Of a stretch of DNA of 55,806 bases, positions 41,454 through 50,852 are shown in pieces (position 1 is the stretch's first letter; each line of letters starts with the position of its first letter). The notes beneath the pieces are model-generated. The model saw only the letters and a program-made list of their open reading frames with translations, made no database searches and was not told the DNA's origin. The DNA lies in contig CAJTEW010000022.1 in the NCBI GenBank assembly GCA_910575605.1, forward strand, positions 1 through 55,806, read 5' to 3'. Made by a program: the position numbers and the translations under genes. The DNA is from Lachnospiraceae bacterium. GTDB taxonomy: Bacteria > Bacillota > Clostridia > Lachnospirales > Lachnospiraceae.

Positions 41454-44400
41454 TACCTTTTTCAAAGTCTCAAATAATACTTTTACATTAATAGGCTTGG
41501 CAATATGGTCGTTCATACCGCACCTTAATGCCTCTTGCTTATCCTCCTCAAAGGCATTTGCAGTCATCGCAAGGATTGGTATGGACGCCAGCTTTTTATT
41601 TTCGAAATTTCGAATCTCTCTTACCGCCTCATAGCCGTTCATCACGGGCATCTGCACATCCATAAGCACCACCTGATAATATCCTGGTTCAGATTTTTTC
41701 AGCATATCGACTGCAATCTGTCCATTTGGTGCAACCTCTGTTGTAAACCCTGCATCGCCCAGTATCTCCACAGCAATCTCCTGATTCAGCTCATTATCCT
41801 CTGCCAGCAGAATCCGGCCGGCCTCAAAGTCTACAGTCATATTTCCCTTGTTTTCATCCTCATCAGACACATTTACAATGGAATTCAGACAACTCCTAAG
41901 CTCTGACAGGAATAAAGGCTTGCTGCAGAATGCCGTAACACCTGCCTCCTTCGCTTCCTCCTCAATATCCGCCCAGTCATATGCCGTCAGCACAATAATC
42001 GGCGTATCTTCACCTGTCTCTTTACGTATCCTTCTCGTAACCTCGATCCCATTCATATCTGGCAGCATCCAGTCAATAATATATACACTGTATCCTGCTC
42101 CCCTTGAAACAGCCTGGCGGGTACGAAGCACGGCCTCCTTGCCGGACAACGTCCACTCGGCCCGCATACCCACCTGCTCCAGCATATAGGATACGCTGTC
42201 ACAGGTATTAAAGTCATCATCTACCACCAGTGCCTTTAAATTCCAAAGCTGCGGAATCTCTTTTACTTCTTTTGCCTCCGCATTAAGACGGAAGGTAAAG
42301 TTTACAATAAATTCTGACCCTATGCCCTGCTCACTCTTCACCTGAATGGAACCATTCATCATATCCACAATATTTTTCGTAATTGCCATCCCAAGTCCAG
42401 TTCCCTGTACACCGCTGTGGGTTGTATTTTTCTCTCTTTCAAAGGGCTCAAAAATATGGGATACAAATTCCTCACTCATACCAATTCCTGTATCCTTAAT
42501 ATGGAACTCATAATTTGCATAGCCCGACGACGCTCCGGCCTTTTCAATCAGACGCATACTGATGGTTCCGCCTGCACCTGTATATTTTATAGCATTACTT
42601 AAAAGGTTTAAAAGCACCTGATTTAGACGCAGCTTATCACAGCAGATATCTTCGTCTATCACATCTACAGTATCAATATACAAATCTAGCTGCTTTGAAT
42701 GGATATCTGCCTGTACAATATTTCGAAGTCCGTGAAGAATCTCTGACAGACGGCACGGCTTCTCCTCCAGATGCATCTTTCCGCTCTCAATGCGGCTCAT
42801 ATCCAGCACGTCATTAATCAGGCTCAAAAGATGATTTCCTGAGGTCATAATCTTCCCCAGATATTCCTCCACCTGTTCCTTCCTGTCAATATGAGTAAGT
42901 GCAAGCGCTGTAAAGCCAACAATTGCATTCATAGGTGTACGGATGTCGTGGGACATATTAGAAAGGAACATGCTCTTTGCCTTGTTTGCCCTATTCGCCT
43001 GCATAAGAGCATCCTCCAGCAGCCCCTTCTGCTCTATCTCGTTTTTGATTTCCGCATCTACACTGCGAAATCCCAGAACAATTCCCTGCACATCTGTCCA
43101 TGCTCCTGCACGAACTGCCTTCATCTGGTAATATTTCATCTCACCGTCTTGTATAACCCGGTAATTAATATGGTATACCTTATCTGCCGTCAGTTCCTTT
43201 CTAAGGGAATCCTGTAAAAAGACACGACGGAGCATTTCCTTATCCTCTTCGTACACAAACTTCTCTATGTACCCTCTCATGCTTTCTTCCAGAGAAATCT
43301 CACCAGAAAAGGCAGACTCATACATATAACAGTTATCCCCCATCCTAAGGGGCATGCCCATACCTGTGGAAAGGTCAAAAAAGCACACAAGATTATAATC
43401 GATAGAAAGAGCATGAATAAGCTCCATCTGCCGCCTCTCATTTTCCTTTTCCTTAAGCTTTTGAGCCGTACAGTCAAGAAGAAAACGCTGATAAAGCGGC
43501 TCCCCGTTTTCATTTAAAAGCTTGACATTGCCCATAACATGAAGAAGCTCTCCGTCCTTGTGGCGGACGCGGTATTCTATGCTGACACTGTCTCCTTCTT
43601 TATTAAGCTCCCGGATTGCCGTTCTAAGCCTCTCCTTATCCTCCTCTAATACAGATGCAGCAACCATATCAAAGCCGGCTTCACTCATCTCCTCCTGAGA
43701 TTCATATCCCAAAATATTAAGTGCTGCCCTGTTTACACTCAAAATCTTTCTTCCATCCACTGTGTGACACATAACGCCGCATTCCATCGTCGTAAAAATA
43801 GTTTCTAGTGTATGGTTCTTCTGCATAATCTCCTGCTCATAGGCCCTCTCCTGAGTCACATCAATTGCTACGCCTACGGTTCCCATTACACTTCCGTCCA
43901 AATCATAAAGCGGGGATTTGTAAGTGGTGAGCAGCCTCTCACCATCTCCTGTCTTTACTGTTTCCTCTGATACACAGGTTTTCTGGCTCGTCATAACAAT
44001 CCGCTCTGATTCTATGCATGCTGGATCATCATGCTCCACATCCCAGATGTATGCATGCCCCCGCCCTTCTACCTGCTTTTTCGTTTTATTAACTGTCCTA
44101 CAAAAGCTATCATTTACCTTTTCATGAATACCGTTCTTATCCTTGAACCAGACAAGGTTCGGCACACTATTAATTGCCGTCTCCAGATACTGACTGGTCT
44201 GCCAATGGTCTCTATCCCTTTTAAATTCCTGCTGCCCTCTTAAAATACGGAATTTTATCTCTGCGTCCGACATAGGCATCATCCATATATCCTTAACCCC
44301 GGATAAGTCCTCCGGCAAATGCATAAATTGTTCTTTTTCTGCGATCAGAATAAGCTCTGTTCCTTCCCTTCTGTCCGAAAGTAACTTTGCAGCTGCTTCG

Positions 44401-44582
44401 CCTGCATCTATGTTCTGTAAATTAGCAAGAATCACATCCGCCTGACCCGCCGTTAATTCTTCAAATTCTTTTTCTTCTGTAAATTCATATGTAAAATATT
44501 CAAGCGGCGCCATTTCTTTCATAAGCTCAAATGCTCTGCAATGCTGACCTGCTAAATAGAAATGTATATGACAATGATACAT
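41445..44582 (-). CDS. Hybrid sensor histidine kinase with two receivers and PAS domains
   Basis: This 1045-residue cytoplasmic protein has no membrane span. In order: a receiver-like N-terminal region that seems to lack the acidic pocket (~1-120), a PAS domain (~130-250), a second PAS (~258-375), a third PAS-like part (~390-515), HisKA with H545 in SNMSHDIRTPMNAI, HATPase (N-box NLLSNAIKY, G-boxes DTGIGMS and GTGLGMAI), a first receiver with D837 and K888, and a second receiver with D975. There is no Hpt or output domain, so a separate partner is needed. It is divergent from the chemoreceptor at 44860. Confidence 0.92.
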   Translation of the reverse strand: MYHCHIHFYLAGQHCRAFELMKEMAPLEYFTYEFTEEKEFEELTAGQADVILANLQNIDAGEAAAKLLSDRREGTELILIAEKEQFMHLPEDLSGVKDIWMMPMSDAEIKFRILRGQQEFKRDRDHWQTSQYLETAINSVPNLVWFKDKNGIHEKVNDSFCRTVNKTKKQVEGRGHAYIWDVEHDDPACIESERIVMTSQKTCVSEETVKTGDGERLLTTYKSPLYDLDGSVMGTVGVAIDVTQERAYEQEIMQKNHTLETIFTTMECGVMCHTVDGRKILSVNRAALNILGYESQEEMSEAGFDMVAASVLEEDKERLRTAIRELNKEGDSVSIEYRVRHKDGELLHVMGNVKLLNENGEPLYQRFLLDCTAQKLKEKENERRQMELIHALSIDYNLVCFFDLSTGMGMPLRMGDNCYMYESAFSGEISLEESMRGYIEKFVYEEDKEMLRRVFLQDSLRKELTADKVYHINYRVIQDGEMKYYQMKAVRAGAWTDVQGIVLGFRSVDAEIKNEIEQKGLLEDALMQANRANKAKSMFLSNMSHDIRTPMNAIVGFTALALTHIDRKEQVEEYLGKIMTSGNHLLSLINDVLDMSRIESGKMHLEEKPCRLSEILHGLRNIVQADIHSKQLDLYIDTVDVIDEDICCDKLRLNQVLLNLLSNAIKYTGAGGTISMRLIEKAGASSGYANYEFHIKDTGIGMSEEFVSHIFEPFEREKNTTHSGVQGTGLGMAITKNIVDMMNGSIQVKSEQGIGSEFIVNFTFRLNAEAKEVKEIPQLWNLKALVVDDDFNTCDSVSYMLEQVGMRAEWTLSGKEAVLRTRQAVSRGAGYSVYIIDWMLPDMNGIEVTRRIRKETGEDTPIIVLTAYDWADIEEEAKEAGVTAFCSKPLFLSELRSCLNSIVNVSDEDENKGNMTVDFEAGRILLAEDNELNQEIAVEILGDAGFTTEVAPNGQIAVDMLKKSEPGYYQVVLMDVQMPVMNGYEAVREIRNFENKKLASIPILAMTANAFEEDKQEALRCGMNDHIAKPINVKVLFETLKKVLD

Positions 44583-44628
44583 CCTTGTCTTCCCCCTGTA
44601 TTTTCATGTTTAAAACCATTATGTTACT

Positions 44629-44657
44629 ATAATACTGTATTTTGAGAATCATATCAA
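44629..44657 (-). promoter_or_regulatory. Promoter of the hybrid kinase gene
   Basis: TTGATA (44652-44657) and TATTAT (44629-44634) on the minus strand with a 17-bp spacer, 46 bp upstream of the kinase start codon. Confidence 0.6.
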
Positions 44658-44770
44658 TTATTTTATTCCATAAAATATAAACAAAATATTAAAAAAATAT
44701 ATAAACTCTGGAAGTTTGGAATGTCCACAATTTTCCCCGTAATTTTTTGCCAAAAACAAAACTACAAATC

Positions 44771-44799
44771 TTGAAAATGTAAAACCCACATGATAAAAT
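44771..44799 (+). promoter_or_regulatory. Promoter of the chemoreceptor gene
   Basis: TTGAAA (44771-44776) and TAAAAT (44794-44799) on the plus strand with a 17-bp spacer, 60 bp upstream of the ATG at 44860. The two divergent promoters share the 277-bp intergenic region, which holds no other gene. Confidence 0.6.
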
Positions 44800-44859
44800 A
44801 ATTGATGCAGAAATAATAATTTTCTGAAATCTATATTGTTTTACTTCGGGAGCAATCTT

Positions 44860-46887
44860 ATGAAATTTCTTGCAAATCAAAAGCTTGCTACACGCATCAG
44901 TATTATTACCACGGCCATTACATGCGCAGGTCTATTACTATTATGGTTTATAGTATCCAGCCGCGTAGCTTCTATGGTTGAGAATGATATTACCAACCAG
45001 ATGACCGACGCTGTGGAATCCAGGGCTGCCATCATAAATGATTATGTGGCCTCCGCCGAGGAATACATGACAGCCTTCGCCTTAAGCAGTGAAGTCCGTG
45101 AACTTCTTCAAAATCCAGAAGATCCGGCGCTTATTCAAAAGGGTCAGAAATATACAGAAGATTTTGCCGCTGTCAAGGGCATTTTTGAAGGATTGTATAT
45201 CGGGACACCTTCCACGTATGTCCTGACACATACTTCTCAGGGAGCTATTGGAATTACTACCCGTTCCGGAGATTCGCTGACTGAATTTCGCGATACGATT
45301 TTGGCACAGCCCCAGTTAACCAATCTAGGAATTATGAAGTCACCGGGAACTGGAAGCATGATTCTTTCCATGTACTATCCGCTTTTTGAAGGCCAGGAAT
45401 GTATCGGCTACGTAGGTGCCGGTGTCTATGCCAGCCGTCTTATGGACGTTCTGCTTGATTTAGATATCGAAGGTCTTCCCAACAGCGAATATGTATTTTT
45501 AAATGTTGAAACCGGTACATATTTGTATCATGAGGATGAGGAGCTTCTAAATACAGAAACAACTGACAGCGGCTATCTCGAAATCATCAACCGTATTAAA
45601 AACGACGGCAGCACACAGGCAGGCACCTATTCCTATCAGGATGAAAATGGAACAGACCAGTTGGTTGTCTACAAATATTTAAAGGATCGTGACTGGGTCT
45701 TCATGGTCCGCGATAATAAATCAGAGGTTTATGGAAAAGTAGTGGAAGTACGTATTACAGTAGGCATTCTGTGTGGGGCCGTAGCCGCCGCCATTATACT
45801 TATGACTCTGCTCATTCTCCACAGGGAAGGGCGGGAACTTATGGTTATGGAAAGTGCCATCCGCCGCCTCGGCAATCTAGAACTCTCCGCTGACCATGAA
45901 TTAGAAGCTTTTTATGGCCGGACAGACGAGATTGGCATGATTGCACAGACGATTCACCATGTCTGTGACTGCCTGCGTAAAACTATAGAAGATATCGGTC
46001 GGATTTTAGGTGAAATGGCAGATGGCAACATTGCTGTGGATGTTGCAAAAAATGAAGAATATTATATCGGCGATTTTAGGGTCCTGGCTGAAAGCCTGAA
46101 AAGCATCCGTACCCATCTTACAGAGGTAATGCGTGATATTACACAGATTGCAAATCAGGTAGACGTGGGGGCGAATCAGGTATCCGCAGGAGCACAGGCG
46201 TTATCGCAGGGTACCATGCAGCAGAAAGACTCTATCAGCGGACTTGTATCTAATGTCACAGACATCACGGAACAGATAAAGAACAGCACCATTCGCTGCA
46301 ATAATGCCAGCAATTTGGTAGACCGGGCAACAGGATACGCGGCTGAAGCTGATACAAAAATGGAACAGCTTATTTCCGCTACGAAAAATATTGATCGTTC
46401 CTCAACCGAAATCGGTACTATTATAAAGACAATTGAAGACATCGCTTTTCAGACGAATATACTTGCACTAAATGCCGCAGTGGAAGCGGCCAGAGCCGGC
46501 ACGGCAGGAAAAGGCTTTACAGTTGTAGCGGATGAGGTCAGAACCCTTGCAGCAAAGTCTGCTGAAGCAGCAAAAAATACCGGCGCTCTCATTGGCCGCT
46601 CGGTTCAGGATGTAAAGACTGGGACAGAGTCTACGAACCTTGCCATTTCTGCAGTGCAGGTTATCAACGACTGTATTCAGTCTATTAAAGCATTGATGGA
46701 TGAAATCTCACGTGCCAGCGTCCAGCAGTCGGAAATGATTGATTCTGTTGAAAACAGAATCAAGGAAGTTTCCAGAGTCATTCAGGCAAACTCCGCCGCT
46801 GCAGAGGAAAGCGCCGCAGTTTCAACAGAATTGTCCAATCAATCGAAAACTCTGAACCGCCTTATCAGTCAGTTTCGTATTAACTAA
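44860..46887 (+). CDS. Methyl-accepting chemotaxis protein with outer Cache-type sensor
   Basis: The ~675-residue receptor starts at MKFLANQKLATRIS. A first span (~15-33) is followed by a ~240-residue extracytoplasmic dCache-like domain (FEGLYIGTPSTYVLTH, then YYPLFEGQECIGYVGAGVYA), a second span (~295-315), HAMP, and the signalling helix bundle. The hairpin tip is FQTNILALNAAVEAARAGTA. It probably reports a small molecule to the chemotaxis machinery. The divergent hybrid kinase may sense related cues. The ligand is unknown; the nearby catabolic operon is one possibility. Confidence 0.93.
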   Translation: MKFLANQKLATRISIITTAITCAGLLLLWFIVSSRVASMVENDITNQMTDAVESRAAIINDYVASAEEYMTAFALSSEVRELLQNPEDPALIQKGQKYTEDFAAVKGIFEGLYIGTPSTYVLTHTSQGAIGITTRSGDSLTEFRDTILAQPQLTNLGIMKSPGTGSMILSMYYPLFEGQECIGYVGAGVYASRLMDVLLDLDIEGLPNSEYVFLNVETGTYLYHEDEELLNTETTDSGYLEIINRIKNDGSTQAGTYSYQDENGTDQLVVYKYLKDRDWVFMVRDNKSEVYGKVVEVRITVGILCGAVAAAIILMTLLILHREGRELMVMESAIRRLGNLELSADHELEAFYGRTDEIGMIAQTIHHVCDCLRKTIEDIGRILGEMADGNIAVDVAKNEEYYIGDFRVLAESLKSIRTHLTEVMRDITQIANQVDVGANQVSAGAQALSQGTMQQKDSISGLVSNVTDITEQIKNSTIRCNNASNLVDRATGYAAEADTKMEQLISATKNIDRSSTEIGTIIKTIEDIAFQTNILALNAAVEAARAGTAGKGFTVVADEVRTLAAKSAEAAKNTGALIGRSVQDVKTGTESTNLAISAVQVINDCIQSIKALMDEISRASVQQSEMIDSVENRIKEVSRVIQANSAAAEESAAVSTELSNQSKTLNRLISQFRIN

Positions 46888-46890
46888 ATA

Positions 46891-46931
46891 AAAACAGGGA
46901 CGGGGGCAGAAGCCCTTGTCTCTGTTTTTTT
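46891..46931. terminator. Terminator between chemoreceptor and isomerase genes
   Basis: A stem ACAGGGACGGGGGC / GCCCTTGTCTCTGT with an AGAA loop, A-run on the left and seven T on the right, between convergent genes. Its GGGACGGGG core resembles the palindromic repeats, but it looks like an ordinary terminator. Confidence 0.85.
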
Positions 46932-46934
46932 GCT

Positions 46935-47819
46935 TTATAACTCATTTAGGATTCTCCTCAGATAATTTGCGCTCTTTACCATTCCAACCGACGCATCTGG
47001 TATATCCATGGGATGCCATCTGCGCTCATACTCAAGAGAAAGATAGCCTGTATATCCGATCTCCTGCAGCCGTTTTATAATCTCCTTCCATGGTAATATA
47101 CCCTCTCCGACAATTCTAGTCACCACCGCTCTCTCCTCTTCACTCACATGGGTAACAGAACTGGCTTTGAACTTTTTTCCCTCCGCTTTGAATTTAAAGT
47201 CTTTCACATGAACATAATATATTTTATCCTTCTGTATCTCAATACATTTTTTATAGTCTTCTCCTGATAAAAAGCCAATGTTGGCCTGATCGTAGAGGAT
47301 TCCTACATTAGCGCGATCAATCTCTTTCACAATATCGTATGTTATCTGAGGTCCTGTTGTCATTGTATTAAAATGATTCTCAATTACAAGGTTGATATCA
47401 TATTGAGACGCCTCATCCGCAAGCATTCTCATAGTGTCTACGAGAATCTTTCGTTTTTCCTCAAAGCAGTCGTCTCCCTCTAGAAATGTCCCCCCATATA
47501 TTCTGATATTATGCGCATCTAAAAGCCTTGCAAGCGTGATACACTTCCTACATTCATTTACTGCCGCCTCACGCTTTTCAACATTCGGAAGATTATAACC
47601 GCTGGCATAAGAAACAATTCCTGAAACCTCCAGCCCCATTATGTCCAGCTTTCTTTTCAGCCCTAATATTTCCTTTTCCGACGTATTACTGTGCAGCGCA
47701 CTTTTATATCCGTCCTGATAGATAATCTCGATGGCATCCATCCCTGCATCTGCAAACAGCTGCGCTGCTTCCAACACCGTTAACTCTGGTGTTCCCATCG
47801 TATGTCCTGCTATTTTCAT
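46935..47819 (-). CDS. Sugar phosphate isomerase/epimerase-like TIM barrel protein
   Basis: The 294-residue protein belongs to the xylose-isomerase-like TIM barrel family (IolE, IolI, AP endonuclease 2 fold). The metal ligands are in place: E147 in VIENHF, D177 in LYDQAN, H204 in VHVKDF and a Glu in SLEYERRW (~263-265). Family members isomerise, dehydrate or cleave sugar-like substrates. It is the last gene of the LacI-controlled operon, 4 bp after the Gfo/Idh/MocA gene, suggesting successive steps. The exact reaction is unknown. Confidence 0.88.
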   Translation of the reverse strand: MKIAGHTMGTPELTVLEAAQLFADAGMDAIEIIYQDGYKSALHSNTSEKEILGLKRKLDIMGLEVSGIVSYASGYNLPNVEKREAAVNECRKCITLARLLDAHNIRIYGGTFLEGDDCFEEKRKILVDTMRMLADEASQYDINLVIENHFNTMTTGPQITYDIVKEIDRANVGILYDQANIGFLSGEDYKKCIEIQKDKIYYVHVKDFKFKAEGKKFKASSVTHVSEEERAVVTRIVGEGILPWKEIIKRLQEIGYTGYLSLEYERRWHPMDIPDASVGMVKSANYLRRILNEL

Positions 47820-47823
47820 TCTT

Positions 47824-48768
47824 TTACTCCAATCCCGGAAGTCCCGCCTTTATCAAAATCTCATGCATCAATTCGTGTGTTTTATAGGCATCCTCTGCAT
47901 TTGTAACAGGCTGCCGTCTCATAATAACACAGTCAATGAAATGATGTACTTCCTGTGTAAAGCCCATCTTGTCTTCTACTCTGGCCCATCCCAGGGCAAG
48001 AGGAGTCATAACTGTTTTCGTCTCCGTTTTTTCGTCTACTATCGTCACGCTGTCCGGAGCATTGACAAATACAGAATGATAATCCCCATAACAGTCCATT
48101 TTCTCCACCCATTGTCCCGCCCTTCTTGACGCAGCCAGTATTCCTATACTTCCGCTGTCAAATTTGATTTGTGCTGTAACAAGGTTTTCATAGTCAGGAT
48201 CAGTAAATATACTGTGCGCCTCTATCAGAACAGCTTCGCCAAGAAGATAACGCATCAGATCTACCATATGAATCGCGTTCTCGAGCGTCGCTCTGTATTC
48301 TGTACCGTTTCTATTTTTCTGTACAATCACGACATCTGGAGCCTTATCCTTGTAAAATTCTTTCACCTTCGTATATACCGGGGCATATCTTCTGTTAAAC
48401 GCAGTCATAAGAATCCGGTTATTACGCTTTGCGGCTTCTACCATCTTCTTACTTTCCTTCAGTGTCAATGCAAGAGGTTTTTCGCAGAATACATCTATGC
48501 CCTTGTCTAATAAAGGAATCACATAATCATAATGTGTCGATTTCGGAGTCAGTACAAAAGCGCAGTCCATCTCTATATCCATAAATTCTTCAAAGGACTT
48601 ACATCCCTTTCCAATTTTATACTTACACATTGCCGCCTCCACCGAACTTCTAGAACGACTGTATACTGCCACAATCTCCACATTGCTCATTTCTGAAAGT
48701 GCCGGCAGCTCTGCAATGTGAGCAATATGTCCCAGTCCGATAACACCCACCTTCACAACTTTACACAT
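47824..48768 (-). CDS. Gfo/Idh/MocA-family NAD(P)-dependent oxidoreductase
   Basis: The 314-residue protein has an N-terminal Rossmann domain (VGVIGLGHIAHIAELPAL) and the family motif CEKPLAL, with EKP at 96-98 including the catalytic Lys, then the substrate domain. Relatives oxidise a hydroxyl of sugars, inositols or glycosides, often at C2 or C3. It lies 15 bp after the aldolase gene and 4 bp before the TIM barrel gene. Confidence 0.9.
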   Translation of the reverse strand: MCKVVKVGVIGLGHIAHIAELPALSEMSNVEIVAVYSRSRSSVEAAMCKYKIGKGCKSFEEFMDIEMDCAFVLTPKSTHYDYVIPLLDKGIDVFCEKPLALTLKESKKMVEAAKRNNRILMTAFNRRYAPVYTKVKEFYKDKAPDVVIVQKNRNGTEYRATLENAIHMVDLMRYLLGEAVLIEAHSIFTDPDYENLVTAQIKFDSGSIGILAASRRAGQWVEKMDCYGDYHSVFVNAPDSVTIVDEKTETKTVMTPLALGWARVEDKMGFTQEVHHFIDCVIMRRQPVTNAEDAYKTHELMHEILIKAGLPGLE

Positions 48769-48783
48769 AGTACACCTCCTTAT

Positions 48784-49674
48784 CTAATTTCTTTTAATTT
48801 CCTTAATAATGGCTAAAACTTCGCTTTTCTCTTTGTCCGATATTGCATAAAACGGTATTCTGCATATATCGCTTTTAATAACTCCAATAGACTGCAGATA
48901 CTGCTTGATCATTGGAATCTCCTGATATGGAGCAAGCCTGTCGCTGTTTTTCTGAATCTGGTATTGAAGCTCCAGAGCCTCGCTGTCGTTTCCCGCAGCA
49001 GCCAATTCCCACAATTTTATAAAGATGTCCGGAAATACCGCCGCAGGTCCGGTCACTGTGCCAACCGCACCGCTTTTATATGCAGGATAAATCAGCTTAT
49101 CACATCCAATCAGTGTATCCAGTCCTTCCTCCCGCGTATTCACATATTCACATATTCTCATGATATCAGGATAACTAAATTTCACTCCTGCAAGATTGTC
49201 ATACTCTGCTGCCAGCCGTTTTACTATTTCGGCAGACACGTCGTTATTTGTATTTGCAGGAATATTATATATGTAGATAGGAAAATCTCCCGCCGCCTCA
49301 AGAACCATTGAATAATATTCCTCCAGCGCCTTATCCGACTGACGGAAGAAAAATGGCGATACGACTCCCGCCGCATCTGCACCCGCCTTTTTTGCATGGA
49401 TTACAAGCTCAATCGTATCCTCCAAAGTCTGCGTACCACACTGGACAGCCACATAAATCTTACCTGCAATCTCCTCAATCATAATTTCTGCAACCCTTTT
49501 TCTCTCCTCAATCGTTAATGCCAGTCCTTCCCCATTTGTGCCTAGTGGATATACTGCGTGAATTCCTGAATCTTTGAGGTATCTTGCCATTTTCCGGACA
49601 CTTTCATAGTCTACATTTTTTTCATCGTCAAATGGCGTGATGTTTGCACATACAATCCCCTGTAAAATGCTCAT
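48784..49674 (-). CDS. DapA/NanA-family aldolase (2-oxo acid lyase type)
   Basis: The 296-residue protein from MSILQGIVCA (after AAAGGAGGAG) has the class I lyase core: GTNGEG (45-50), Tyr136 in YIYNIPA and the Schiff-base lysine K165 in AGVKFS. The family includes dihydrodipicolinate synthase, sialic acid lyase and 2-keto-3-deoxy-gluconate aldolase. In this catabolic setting a 2-oxo-3-deoxy sugar acid lyase is more likely than lysine synthesis; that is inference. Confidence 0.9.
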   Translation of the reverse strand: MSILQGIVCANITPFDDEKNVDYESVRKMARYLKDSGIHAVYPLGTNGEGLALTIEERKRVAEIMIEEIAGKIYVAVQCGTQTLEDTIELVIHAKKAGADAAGVVSPFFFRQSDKALEEYYSMVLEAAGDFPIYIYNIPANTNNDVSAEIVKRLAAEYDNLAGVKFSYPDIMRICEYVNTREEGLDTLIGCDKLIYPAYKSGAVGTVTGPAAVFPDIFIKLWELAAAGNDSEALELQYQIQKNSDRLAPYQEIPMIKQYLQSIGVIKSDICRIPFYAISDKEKSEVLAIIKEIKRN

Positions 49675-49691
49675 GGCCCCTGCTCCTCCTT

Positions 49692-50840
49692 TTATCTTTG
49701 TTTCATTGTAATTGCTCTGTTGCACACCTGTGAACACAGACCACAGCCATCACATATATCTTTATGAATCACCGGCCTCCTATCCTCCTGTGTGATCGCC
49801 CCATAAATACACACCGGGAAACAATTCTGGCATCTGATACAGTTCTCATAGTCTACTTCTGCATAATATCTATGGCTTCTGTCTGCTTCCGAAAGCGGAA
49901 GCACCTTATTTGCCCCTATTCCTGTAAGCGTACTTACTTTATCCAGCTTATGCTTTTCCAGATATTCCACCAAGTCTTCAAGAATTCTTTTTACTATATC
50001 ATACCCTTTCATATAGATTAATGAAGCAATCTGTACAGTGGCAGCACCGGACAGCATATAACGCACAACATCCTCATAATTGGCTGCGCCCCCTGTAGCA
50101 CTGATTGGAATCCTTACATAAGGATAGCTTGCCGCAATCCATCTCATCACAGACTGTATGACCCAGGGACCGCCATGACCGCAGAACCCTTTATGCATAA
50201 TCGGCTCCATTGTGTCAATATCAATTTGGAATCCCGAAGACCTGTTGAACATTGTAACCCAGTCTGCTCCGTCCTCCTCCAAATTCCTGGCGCACAGAAT
50301 TGGATTAGACATCTGCTGAGTCATCTTAAGCCCTGCCGGAATCTTCACTACTTCTTTTACGCTCTTAAGCGCCTTACTGGCTGCCGGGTAAAATTCCGCT
50401 GCTTCTCTGACGAATGCCCCTACCGGACAGGACGGTACTATCTCAAGAGCATCTGCCCCTGCTGCCTCACATTTCACGGCATACTGGGCCCATGTTTGTT
50501 CATTGGCACAGTTAAGGCTTGCAATTACAGGTATATCCAGCATATCCTTTGTTCTTTTTATTTCTTCACAGTAATCCTCAATTTCCCCTTCAAATGCCTG
50601 TTCATAGGTCATGAACGTTACAGATTGATATCCAGGAATTCCATTTCTTATTATAGACATTCTTGGAAATGGATTATATCGGTTTATCATCTCCTCCTGG
50701 ACAGATTTTAAAATAACTGCCGAATACCCGGCATCCGCTGCCTTTTTACAATGAACCGCATCCTTTGTCGTACCTGCTGAAGCTGCAATTAGTGGATTCT
50801 TAAGCTTCAGACCGGCAAATTCAATACTTAAATCAATCAT
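49692..50840 (-). CDS. PreA-like flavin/iron-sulfur oxidoreductase (dihydroorotate dehydrogenase fold)
   Basis: The 382-residue protein combines an FMN-binding dihydroorotate-dehydrogenase-type barrel (~1-310) with a C-terminal ferredoxin domain. The barrel has a catalytic-loop Cys in PSCPVGA (C138) and the FMN phosphate region ISATGGAANYED. The ferredoxin domain holds two [4Fe-4S] motifs: C334/337/340/344 in CIRCQNCFPVC and C363/366/369/373. This is the layout of PreA, which reduces uracil with a PreT partner. No PreT gene is here. It may use ferredoxin to reduce or oxidise a ring or C=C bond in the operon's substrate. Confidence 0.88.
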   Translation of the reverse strand: MIDLSIEFAGLKLKNPLIAASAGTTKDAVHCKKAADAGYSAVILKSVQEEMINRYNPFPRMSIIRNGIPGYQSVTFMTYEQAFEGEIEDYCEEIKRTKDMLDIPVIASLNCANEQTWAQYAVKCEAAGADALEIVPSCPVGAFVREAAEFYPAASKALKSVKEVVKIPAGLKMTQQMSNPILCARNLEEDGADWVTMFNRSSGFQIDIDTMEPIMHKGFCGHGGPWVIQSVMRWIAASYPYVRIPISATGGAANYEDVVRYMLSGAATVQIASLIYMKGYDIVKRILEDLVEYLEKHKLDKVSTLTGIGANKVLPLSEADRSHRYYAEVDYENCIRCQNCFPVCIYGAITQEDRRPVIHKDICDGCGLCSQVCNRAITMKQR

Positions 50841-50852
50841 TCTTGTCCTCCG

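Noticed and set aside
46891-46931. The GGGACGGGGGC hairpin as another member of the palindrome family
   Set aside because: Only a short core is shared; with its loop and T-run it is an ordinary terminator between convergent genes.
48784-49674. Assigning the DapA-like gene to lysine biosynthesis together with the DapB at 38348
   Set aside because: It lies in a LacI-controlled transport and catabolism operon about 10 kb away, beside sugar-type enzymes, which fits a 2-oxo acid aldolase better.
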